64,000 bases of DNA from Methylomarinum sp965277025 (GTDB lineage Bacteria; Pseudomonadota; Gammaproteobacteria; Methylococcales; Methylomonadaceae). Position numbers and translations under genes: made by a program. Below are positions 57,395 to 64,000 of the stretch, piece after piece (the stretch's first letter is position 1; each line of letters opens with the position of its first letter). The notes beneath the pieces are model-generated. The model was not told the DNA's origin. It saw only the letters and a program-made list of their open reading frames with translations, and searched no databases. The stretch covers positions 682,001 to 746,000 of the forward strand of contig OZ255706.1 of assembly GCA_965277025.1 (NCBI GenBank), written 5' to 3'.

Positions 57395-58616
57395 CTCTGT
57401 ACATGACAAGAAATATTAAAAGCTAGCGTAGCTCGTTGAAATGTAATTAAATACCGCATTTTGTTTTAGCGAATATGAATAACGGGACATTACAAATCAA
57501 CGAGCTGACCGTCATATTAACTGAGCACTTTCAATGGAACAAGGCAAGAATCGTTTGTTTTGTGGGTATGTTAATTGCTTTGATGGCAGTTAGCACGGTC
57601 AATCTGGCCCAGCTCGCCGTATTCTTTCCCCGTCGGGCAAAAATTTCCTCACGATATCGACGGATGCAACGATTTTTCAGTGACCATTGGCTGGATTACA
57701 ATGAAGTCGCTCATTTCATCATGAAACTGTTTGGTTTCACTGATCAGGATTACTATCTGACGTTAGACAGGACGAATTGGAAGTGGGGTAAAACCAATAT
57801 TAATCTGCTGGTGCTTGCCGTGGTTTATCGGGGTGCCGCCATTCCTGTGTATTGGTTGCCTTTAAACAAGCGGGGCAACTCTAATACGAAGGAACGTATA
57901 GCGCTGATGAAACGCTTTATTGCGCAGTTTGGCCGACATCACATCAAAGGTCTTTTGGCTGATCGGGAGTTTATTGGAGACGAATGGATGGGCTGGTTGT
58001 TTGAGCAAGAGATTCCCTTTTATATCCGTATTCGCAACAACGCCAGGACAACCAATGCCCAAGGCCAGCGAATACGCGTAGAGCGTTTGTTTTATGGGCT
58101 TAAGCCGGGTAGCACACGACACCTCTCAACAGCGCGCTATTTGGGAAATTGTTCAATTTATCTCAGTGGGTTACGGCTGAGTGATGGTGAGTTATTAATC
58201 ATCGTCTGTCAGCATTTGAACCCTGATGCGATTAAAATTTATGGCTTGCGTTGGGAAATCGAAACGCTTTTCGGCGGTTTAAAAGGACGGGGATTCAAAC
58301 TTGAGGAAACGCGTGTAGTCGGTTATCTTCGGATCAAAAAATTGTTAGTACTTCCCGTTATTGCTTTCTGTTGGTCACATAAAGCAGGCGAATGGAAACA
58401 TGATTGCGAGTTACCAATAAAAACCAAAACACATCAGCGGCTCGCGCAAAGCCTGTTTCGATATGGATTAGATTGTATCCGCTCAACGTTGTTTAATGTC
58501 TTCTCTCAATCAAAAAGGATGATTAGAAAAGTGATTGCTCTTTTGCAACCCATACCTTTTGTCACTGGAATACATGAGACTCATTTGTCATAAGTTAATT
58601 TTTGTCATGTACAGAG
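57395..58616 (+). mobile_element. IS4-family element, copy 2 (1222 bp)
   Basis: Same ends and length as copy 1. Nine-base target duplication GTGTGAAAG at 57386-57394 and 58617-58625. Confidence 0.95.
57475..58593 (+). CDS. IS4-family transposase
   Basis: 372 residues, intact, nearly identical to copy 1. Catalytic regions LTLDRTNWKWGKT, LLADREFIGDEWM and RWEIETLFGGLKGRGFKLEE. Confidence 0.95.
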   Translation: MNNGTLQINELTVILTEHFQWNKARIVCFVGMLIALMAVSTVNLAQLAVFFPRRAKISSRYRRMQRFFSDHWLDYNEVAHFIMKLFGFTDQDYYLTLDRTNWKWGKTNINLLVLAVVYRGAAIPVYWLPLNKRGNSNTKERIALMKRFIAQFGRHHIKGLLADREFIGDEWMGWLFEQEIPFYIRIRNNARTTNAQGQRIRVERLFYGLKPGSTRHLSTARYLGNCSIYLSGLRLSDGELLIIVCQHLNPDAIKIYGLRWEIETLFGGLKGRGFKLEETRVVGYLRIKKLLVLPVIAFCWSHKAGEWKHDCELPIKTKTHQRLAQSLFRYGLDCIRSTLFNVFSQSKRMIRKVIALLQPIPFVTGIHETHLS

Positions 58617-58760
58617 GTGTGAAAGTTAAAAACTTATGTTACGCATAAGTTATCACTCTTTACTGTATCGTTCCCATGCTCTGCGTCACGGAACGCTGGA
58701 GCGTTCCTGAATGGGTTCCCACGGAGACCATAGGAACCATGAAACACTCCCTCATTAAAA

Positions 58761-58790
58761 GGGTGGATTGCCTGACGGCGAATCCACCCT
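58761..58790 (-). repeat. REP-like palindrome, second class
   Basis: Hairpin arms gggtggatt and aatccaccct, related to 51141-51171. It lies in the 270-base gap after IS4 copy 2, which also contains a gttcc-rich palindromic tract (58665-58740) and no gene. Confidence 0.6.
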
Positions 58791-58888
58791 TGTCATTTTA
58801 TCCGAGCAGGACAGACACTTTTGTAACCAGCGTGTCCTGCAGGTAAGATAGAAACCAGAGAACATTAACAAAGGTCAGAAACCAATCC

Positions 58889-59059
58889 ATGAAAACACGT
58901 ATTTACACCATTTTATTTCTTTTATTTATGTCTGTGGCCAGTTTTTTGCCCTTTCCTACAACTACATTGATCTGCTTATATGCCGCTATTTTTCGGCCTC
59001 GTTGGTTTAAGAAAGTTGTTGATGAAGTTTATAAAAGCAAAGATGTTTATAGCAGCTAG
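58889..59059 (+). CDS. Small membrane protein (56 aa)
   Basis: A hydrophobic first half (IYTILFLLFMSVASFLPFP, TTLICLYAAIF) is followed by a basic stretch RPRWFKKVVDEVYKSK. This fits a one- or two-helix inner-membrane protein with a cytoplasmic tail. A weak AAAGGTCAG lies 11-13 bases upstream. Function unknown. Confidence 0.5.
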   Translation: MKTRIYTILFLLFMSVASFLPFPTTTLICLYAAIFRPRWFKKVVDEVYKSKDVYSS

Positions 59060-59100
59060 CCCTGCCTTGCATAGTAGAGCTATACATTTATAAGTTATTG

Positions 59101-59180
59101 GTGACAAAGCTGGGCGAGGGAATTGCTGTCCGTTTTGCGAGCGTTGAACAAATTATCCTTGATTTGTTCAACGTTTCTTC
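59101..59180. repeat. Dispersed intergenic repeat, partial copy R4
   Basis: Right half of the R1/R2 family: gctgtccgttttgcgagcg and gatttgttcaacgtttctt. It overlaps the last bases of the Bfd-like gene. Confidence 0.6.
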
Positions 59181-59389
59181 GGTTTACATTGCTCATCTGT
59201 TGTGGATGGAACATTTTCATCCAATGAGTTTTGAATGTCCGCATCACAAGAACCGCAGCCGGTGTTAGCTCCGGTAATATCTTCTATGCGCTCCAGCGTA
59301 GTTTCGCCACGCTTGATCAGTTCCAGAATTTTCGAGCGGCGGGTGCCTGTGCAATCACAAATAATGAGATCATCAGTATTTTTTGTCAT
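59168..59389 (-). CDS. Bfd-like [2Fe-2S] ferredoxin
   Basis: 73 residues. IICDCTGTRRSKILELIKRG and DITGANTGCGSCDADIQ supply the C-x-C and C-x-x-C ligands of the Bfd/BFD-like [2Fe-2S] fold. Bacterioferritin-associated ferredoxins help release iron from bacterioferritin; no bfr is adjacent. The last 22 bases run into repeat R4. Confidence 0.85.
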   Translation of the reverse strand: MTKNTDDLIICDCTGTRRSKILELIKRGETTLERIEDITGANTGCGSCDADIQNSLDENVPSTTDEQCKPKKR

Positions 59390-59433
59390 GATAAATTATT
59401 TTATTCAGGGCTTTTCTTTGCCGATAAAATCTG

Positions 59434-59439
59434 TATAAT
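59434..59439 (+). promoter_or_regulatory. -10 element of the tRNA-Val gene
   Basis: A perfect TATAAT lies 18 bases before the tRNA. The -35 element at the expected distance is weak. Confidence 0.5.
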
Positions 59440-59456
59440 GCCTGTTTTTTCTAAGC

Positions 59457-59532
59457 GGGTGCTTAGCTCAGCTGGGAGAGCATCGCCCTTACAAGGCGAG
59501 GGTCGGGGGTTCGATCCCCTCAGCACCCACCA
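59457..59532 (+). tRNA. tRNA-Val (anticodon TAC)
   Basis: 76 bases with encoded CCA. Acceptor stem gggtgct/agcaccc, D arm gctcagctgggagagc, anticodon stem tcgcc/ggcga with loop cttacaa (TAC), T arm gggggttcgatcccc. Confidence 0.97.
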
Positions 59533-59549
59533 ACTTAGATTTAGATTGT

Positions 59550-61145
59550 TTAATCTTCTCCGTGATCATGTTCGTGATCTTTTTCCGCCATTTCAGAAAT
59601 TTCCTTTAAGCGTTCAACCGCTTTATGGTTGATGCTGCCTGTGGGGTATTCACCTTTGTCATTCAATTCACCCGCTTTCTTGCCGGTTAAAAGTTCCAGG
59701 GCCTGATTGACCGTTTTTACCGTATAGATGGCAAATTTATTATCCGCTACTGCATCGATGACGCTTTGTTTCAACATCAGATTGCGTTTGTTGGCAGCCG
59801 GAATAATCACCCCCTGATCTCCAGTCAGGCCGCGAGCCTGGCAAAGACTGAAAAATCCTTCTATCTTTTCATTGATGCCGCCTACTGCCTGGACTTCGCC
59901 ATATTGATTGATGGAGCCTGTCACAGCGAAACTTTGTTTAATCGGCGTGTGGGTTAGTGCCGAAATCAAACAGCATAATTCACCTAAAGAGGCGCTGTCG
60001 CCATCGATATGGCCATAAGACTGCTCGATGGCGATGCTGGCCGAAATTGCCAAAGGGAATTGTTGAGCATAACTGTTACCCAGGTAACCAGTCAGAATCA
60101 TGATGCCCTTGGTGTGTATCGATTGACCTAATTCAGCTTCGCGCTCGATATCGACAATGCCGCGGGAACCGGGGTAAACCGTCGCGGTAATGCGGGCTGG
60201 CGCACCAAAGCGGCTGCCACCTATCTCCAGTACCGTAAGGCCATTGATTTTGCCGGTTTTTTCACCTTCACTATCAATCAATATGACGCCATTCAGAATA
60301 TCGGTCAAAATTTCTTCGGAAATTCTGCCGTTACGAATTTCCCGGCCGTGCAGCGCCTGATCAATATCGGGCTGATCAATTTTTTCATGATCGCTTTGCT
60401 GGCTGAGGAAATTGGCTTCACCAATGATTTCCAGTGAATCATTGATGCGTGCGGACAGATAGTGCTGATTTTCCGCTAACCGGTAGCTATGTTCTATCAA
60501 GCGTAATATGGCCGAACGTGTGAGTGGCCTGGCGCCTATATTTTTGGCTTGTTGCTGCATCAACTGGGCAAATTGCCGGATATTGTTATCATCAAGCGGA
60601 ATATGATCATCAAAATCCGACAGGATTCTGAACATTTCATTGAACTCGCTATCCATTTCTTCTAACAGATAATAGATGTCGCGAGGCCCAACCAAAATCA
60701 CTTTGACATTGAGCGGGATGACTTCCGGTTTTAACGTGATGGTGTTGACGCCAAGTTCGGTAAAAGGTGACTCGATTTCGATACGACCCGCTTTCAAAGC
60801 CCGTTTCAGCCCTTCCCAGACAAACGGATAGGTTAAAATCTTTTCCGCATCGAGAATCAAATAGCCGCCATTGGCGCGATGCAGGGAGCCGGCACAAATA
60901 CGACGGTAGTTGGTGATCAGCGTTCCCTGGTCGCTGATGTATTCGATACGGCCAAACAAGTTGGAATAAATTGGATGCGGCTCATAAATAATCGGTGTGC
61001 CGGCATCGGGTTTGTAATCGACCAGGACATTGGGCAGAAACTGTTCGGTCAGCAGGGTTTTTTTGGTCTTTAGCTCGATAGCGTCCTGGGTTCGGCCTGG
61101 CATTAAAAAATCACTGATGGAGCTGGTCAGGTTCTTTTTTAATTT
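59550..61145 (-). pseudogene. Lon-type ATP-dependent protease (LonB/AAA_32 family), N-terminally truncated
   Basis: The remaining about 530 residues begin in the middle of the family: PNVLVDYKPDAGTPIIYEPH, NLFGRIEY, LHRANGGYLILDAEKIL and VKVILVGPRDIYYLLEEMD are the AAA_32 part. The C-terminal Lon protease domain has HIDGDSASLGELCCLISAL with the catalytic serine and VGGINEKIEGFF with the lysine. Full-length members have roughly 300 more N-terminal residues; these are missing, and an IS200 lies immediately upstream. ATG 61103 could start a protease fragment. Confidence 0.8.
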
Positions 61146-61151
61146 TCATCA

Positions 61152-61733
61152 TAAGGTTTAAACCACCGGCTTTAGCCGGTCAGCTTTAGCTGCGATAATA
61201 CGGCCAAGGAGGTGGCAATGGACTATAGATATGGTAGTCATACGGTTTATCAAATTGAGTACCATTTTGTTTGGGTAACCAAATATCGCTACAAAGTGCT
61301 CAGAGGTGAAATAGCAGAACGAGTAAGGGACTTGGTGCGGCAGACCTGCGAAGCGTTTGAGATACGGATTATAAAAGGCGTGGTGAGCAGAGACCATGTC
61401 CATATTTTGGTGAGTGCACCGCCGAATATGGCACCCAGCGAAATCATGAGGCGAATCAAAGGAAGGAGTTCGAGCTATCTGTTCGAAGAGTTTCCTCACT
61501 TGAAAAAGCGATACTGGGGAAGACATTTTTGGGCGCGTGGGTATTTTTGCGTCACCGTTGGTCAAATGACCGATGAGATGATCAAACAAAATATTTGGAA
61601 CATCACTTTGAACCTAATCCAAACGATAATTTAAGATGGAGCCTGATTAAGACGTGTCGTTTAGTCGACGCGTATCCGGACTTTCAGTCCGTAATACGAA
61701 CCCACCCGCTTTTAGCGGGTGGTTGTTAAGTTC
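61152..61733 (+). mobile_element. IS200-like element (approximate ends)
   Basis: The subterminal hairpin accggctttagccggt (61165-61180) on the left and ccacccgcttttagcgggtg (61702-61722) on the right are typical of IS200/IS605 ends recognised as single strands. Exact cleavage sites were not resolved. Confidence 0.8.
61218..61634 (+). pseudogene. tnpA: IS200 transposase TnpA, frameshifted before the catalytic tyrosine
   Basis: AAGGAGG precedes ATG 61218. The Y1 HUH motif HVHILVSAPP is present. Near 61590 two extra A bases change the frame so that the expected IKQYLEHHFEPNPND becomes IKQNIWNITLNLIQT, removing the nucleophile tyrosine. The correct residues are visible in the next frame. Confidence 0.8.
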
Positions 61734-62095
61734 AGATTCTTCTGCATTCTATTTCTGCCTCTATCAAACAGCTCTTTTGCTCTTCGAATGTAGAAGGCGG
61801 CGGCAGCTAATTGCTTTTCACTTGTAAATGTACACTCAGAATACCCATTCATACCTTCTTTTAAAGGAAGTTCATCCAATTCAGCATATTCACTTGGGTT
61901 TCCTCGGAGACTGATTGCTATATTAGTAACACGTTGATAATGAGGTTCAAATGTTACGAAATTTTTTGGACGAATTACCTACCTTTTACTGTTTAGCTCG
62001 AATTTGCCTCCATCAGCAATTTTTTCTGCATAAGCTGCTAAAGCCAATCCAGCAATCGACAGATGACGTAAGTTCTTCAATTCATTTTGTATCAT
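61734..62095 (-). pseudogene. Unknown protein with in-frame amber codon, truncated by IS200
   Basis: From ATG 62095 the frame reads MIQNELKNLRHLSIAGLALA up to FELNSKR, then TAG (61979-61981), then continues VIRPKNFVTFEPHYQRVTNI through QLAAAAFYIRRAKELFD into the IS200 end at about 61733. About 80 codons after the TAG are open. I do not recognise the family. It is on the same strand as the truncated protease but does not look like its missing N-terminus. Confidence 0.5.
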
Positions 62096-62235
62096 GCGAT
62101 GTTCCTTAAACCTAAAAAGTTATTCACCAGCCCCCACATATCCTACACGCCAACACGCAAAATCTTTCAGGAGCAGCATTGATGTCTATTGTTTCTAAAC
62201 GGGATAATATCATTTTTTTAATGGATCAAAAGTAA

Positions 62236-62316
62236 GTAGCCTGGATGAAGCAACGCGAAATCCAGGTTGTCGATGCTGCAAACTTCCCGTATTCCGTGTT
62301 GCTTCATACGGGCTAC
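62236..62316. repeat. REPIN-like element, second copy
   Basis: GTAG-headed palindrome 62236-62266 (arms cctggat/atccagg) and its inverted partner 62286-62316 ending CTAC (arms cccgtat/atacggg). Same layout and 81-base length as 5783-5863. The rest of the gap 62096-62440 shows no gene. Confidence 0.75.
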
Positions 62317-62440
62317 GAAAGATAAAAGCCTTCGCTGTTACCGGCTTGGTTTCATATGAAACTTAAGACATTCTTTTGCTCGGGACAATAAAGCGGAAAT
62401 AGGGGTCCGCTCTGGCGGTAAACTTTGTTATAATTCGGCA

Positions 62441-63034
62441 ATGATGACACGTACAGCCGAAATCGAGCGGAATACGCTTGAAACTCAAATCAAAATTTCC
62501 ATCAATCTGGATGGACAGGGGCAAGCCGAATTTAATACTGGCGTGCCTTTTCTGGATCATATGCTGGATCAGATTGCCTGGCATGGCTTGATTGACATGA
62601 ATATTCATGCCAAAGGTGATTTGGACATCGATGCTCACCATACGGTGGAAGATATTGGCATTACATTGGGCCAGGCTTTTGCCCGGGTGCTGGGTGATAA
62701 AAAAGGTATCTATCGTTATGGCCATGCTTATGTGCCGCTGGATGAATCCTTATCCCGCGTAGTGATTGATTTTTCAGGACGCCCAGGCTTGTTTTATCAG
62801 GTAGAATTCAAGCGCGCCATGATTGGCTCGTTCGATGTCGATTTGCTGCGGGAATTTTTTCAGGGGTTTGTCAATCATGCAGGCGTTACCCTGCATATCG
62901 ATAATCTTAAAGCCGGCAATGCCCATCATATTGCCGAAACGGTTTTCAAGGCTTTTGGCCGGTCAATCAGGATGGCGATAACGCCGGATGAGCGGATGGC
63001 GGGCATGATGCCTTCCACCAAAGGATCTTTATAA
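62441..63034 (+). CDS. hisB: Imidazoleglycerol-phosphate dehydratase
   Basis: 197 residues, monofunctional type. FNTGVPFLDHMLDQIAWHG, DAHHTVEDIG and GNAHHIAETVFKAFGRS are the manganese-binding repeats. Sixth step of histidine synthesis. No clear ribosome-binding site precedes ATG 62441; ATG 62444 is equally possible. First of a hisB-hisH-hisA run. Confidence 0.96.
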   Translation: MMTRTAEIERNTLETQIKISINLDGQGQAEFNTGVPFLDHMLDQIAWHGLIDMNIHAKGDLDIDAHHTVEDIGITLGQAFARVLGDKKGIYRYGHAYVPLDESLSRVVIDFSGRPGLFYQVEFKRAMIGSFDVDLLREFFQGFVNHAGVTLHIDNLKAGNAHHIAETVFKAFGRSIRMAITPDERMAGMMPSTKGSL

Positions 63035-63051
63035 TTTTTTAATTGAATTTT

Positions 63052-63693
63052 ATGTCAACAGTTGCCGTTATTGATTACGGAATGGGTAATCTGCATTCTA
63101 TTGCCAAAGCATTGCAGCATGCAGATTCAAATGTCAATGTTCTGGTTGTTTCCGACGCCGAAAGTATCCTGAATGCCGACCGCGTGGTGTTTCCCGGTGT
63201 AGGCGCCATGCGAGATTGTATGCAGGCGCTGGAACAAACCGGCCTGGATGAGGTTATTCGCCAGGTAATCACGGAAAAACCGCTGCTGGGAATCTGTTTG
63301 GGAATGCAGGCCCTGCTGACCGACAGCGAAGAAAACCAGCATACAGATTGTTTGAATATTATTCCTGGCCATGTACTGCACTTTGACAAGGATATGACCG
63401 ATAGTCAGGGTGCGCACTTGAAGATTCCCCATATGGGTTGGAATCAAGTCAGGCAAAAAGCCCATCCTTTATGGCGGAATATTCCTGATAACAGCCGTTT
63501 TTATTTTGTCCACAGCTATTTCGCCAAACCGGATCATGCTGAACACAGTTTCGCCAGCAGCGAATATGGGCATGAATTCAGCTGTGCTATTGGCAAAGAC
63601 AAGCTGTTCGCGGTACAGTTTCATCCTGAAAAAAGTCAAAAAACAGGATTGCAGTTATTGCATAATTTTCTCCACTGGGATGGCTCCAGCTAA
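63052..63693 (+). CDS. hisH: Imidazole glycerol phosphate synthase, glutamine amidotransferase subunit
   Basis: 213 residues from ATG 63052, which gives the family start VAVIDYGMGNLHSI. Nucleophile cysteine in LLGICLGMQALL, catalytic histidine and glutamate in VQFHPEKSQ. Works with HisF, which is outside the window. Confidence 0.96.
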   Translation: MSTVAVIDYGMGNLHSIAKALQHADSNVNVLVVSDAESILNADRVVFPGVGAMRDCMQALEQTGLDEVIRQVITEKPLLGICLGMQALLTDSEENQHTDCLNIIPGHVLHFDKDMTDSQGAHLKIPHMGWNQVRQKAHPLWRNIPDNSRFYFVHSYFAKPDHAEHSFASSEYGHEFSCAIGKDKLFAVQFHPEKSQKTGLQLLHNFLHWDGSS

Positions 63694-63738
63694 ATCCCTT
63701 CTAAATAGACCCTCTGAAAATACCCTGAGATTGTTGTT

Positions 63739-64000
63739 ATGTTATTGATTCCCGCTATCGATTTAAAAGAAGGAAAATGTGTGCGCCTGCGGCAGGGCAG
63801 AATGGAAGATGACACGGTTTTTTCTGATGATCCGCTTGAGGTTGCCGCCCGTTGGGTGGATGCCGGCGCCAGACGGATTCATCTGGTTGATCTGGACGGT
63901 GCTTTTGCCGGTAAGCCTGTCAATGCAGAGATTATCAATGCAATTGCCGAACGTTTTCCCGATGTGCCGGTACAAATCGGTGGCGGCATTCGTGATGAAG
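63739..64000 (+). CDS. hisA: Phosphoribosylformimino-5-aminoimidazole carboxamide ribotide isomerase (5' part)
   Basis: The TIM-barrel start LLIPAIDLKEGKCVRLRQG with the catalytic aspartate, then HLVDLDGAFAGKP and QIGGGIRDE. The gene runs off the right edge. Follows hisH by 45 bases. Confidence 0.96.
   Translation, partial: MLLIPAIDLKEGKCVRLRQGRMEDDTVFSDDPLEVAARWVDAGARRIHLVDLDGAFAGKPVNAEIINAIAERFPDVPVQIGGGIRDE

Noticed and set aside
61734..62095. The unknown frame as the missing N-terminus of the Lon-type protease
   Set aside because: Its sequence lacks any AAA_32 features and has its own ATG start, with the IS200 at its 3' side.
62429..62434. Leaderless hisB from a TATAAT seven bases before ATG
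   Set aside because: No -35 element at the right distance and the region is short and AT-rich, so the match is probably chance.
1..64000. TAG wholly reassigned to an amino acid
   Set aside because: TAG ends mpl, DUF523, cobC, tauE, yfbR, cydB, the CydX-GGDEF gene and the 56-residue protein at sensible positions, so at most partial suppression is possible.
1..64000. CRISPR array or prophage
   Set aside because: No regularly spaced direct repeats and no phage structural, integrase or lysis genes were seen.

Overview
This is a 64 kb piece of a gammaproteobacterial chromosome. The housekeeping genes (mpl, rdgC, dinB with a clamp motif, darP, phoBR, uvrD, yidD, hisBHA, cydB with CydX) have moderate GC. 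Together with the CbbA-type aldolase and the DUF3422 and SIMPL proteins they would fit a methanotroph-like member of the Methylococcales; that placement is inference. The window is dense in insertion sequences and decaying genes: IS66, IS5, ISAs1, IS4, IS1380, IS110, IS200 and an IS4/IS701-like group, many with readable target duplications, several nested in each other.

Layout. 1-7573: end of mpl, a 1336-residue exported/membrane protein, repeat debris with a lipase remnant, and the 3' part of a chemoreceptor gene cut by IS66. 7574-10216: a full-length but frameshifted IS66 and a truncated IS5. 10350-23847: dinB/darP, SIMPL, inosine/uracil DNA glycosylase, rdgC, DUF523-aldolase-proA, cspA, cobalamin genes cobQ/cobD/cobC, and phoBR behind a Pho box. 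23848-28981: manC, and a DHH phosphoesterase gene interrupted by two IS elements. 29159-36519: a ten-gene minus-strand run with part of an aryl-polyene-like lipid pathway (acyltransferase, two ACPs, AMP ligase-dehydratase, glycosyltransferase, ketosynthase-like protein) plus DUF502, TauE and YfbR. 36561-38417: cytochrome bd genes, with cydA truncated and CydX fused to a degenerate GGDEF domain. 38418-46114: IS-rich junction with an RHS tail, the 5' part of the chemoreceptor gene, a PAS gene and an IS110. 46592-58616: DUF3422, DUF2892, uvrD and yidD among nested IS elements. 58617-64000: a small membrane protein, Bfd-like ferredoxin, tRNA-Val, truncated Lon-type protease, dead IS200, and hisB-hisH-hisA.

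Most notable: (1) a CydX-GGDEF fusion in the cytochrome bd operon; (2) four non-mobile genes (aldolase, proA, manC, one unknown) each broken by an in-frame TAG with the correct frame continuing after it, although TAG also ends normal genes here; (3) a chemoreceptor gene split into halves 35.7 kb apart, with the same 8-bp IS66 target duplication at both break points. Single-base lesions in short homopolymers occur in several genes, so sequencing error has to be excluded for the frameshifts.
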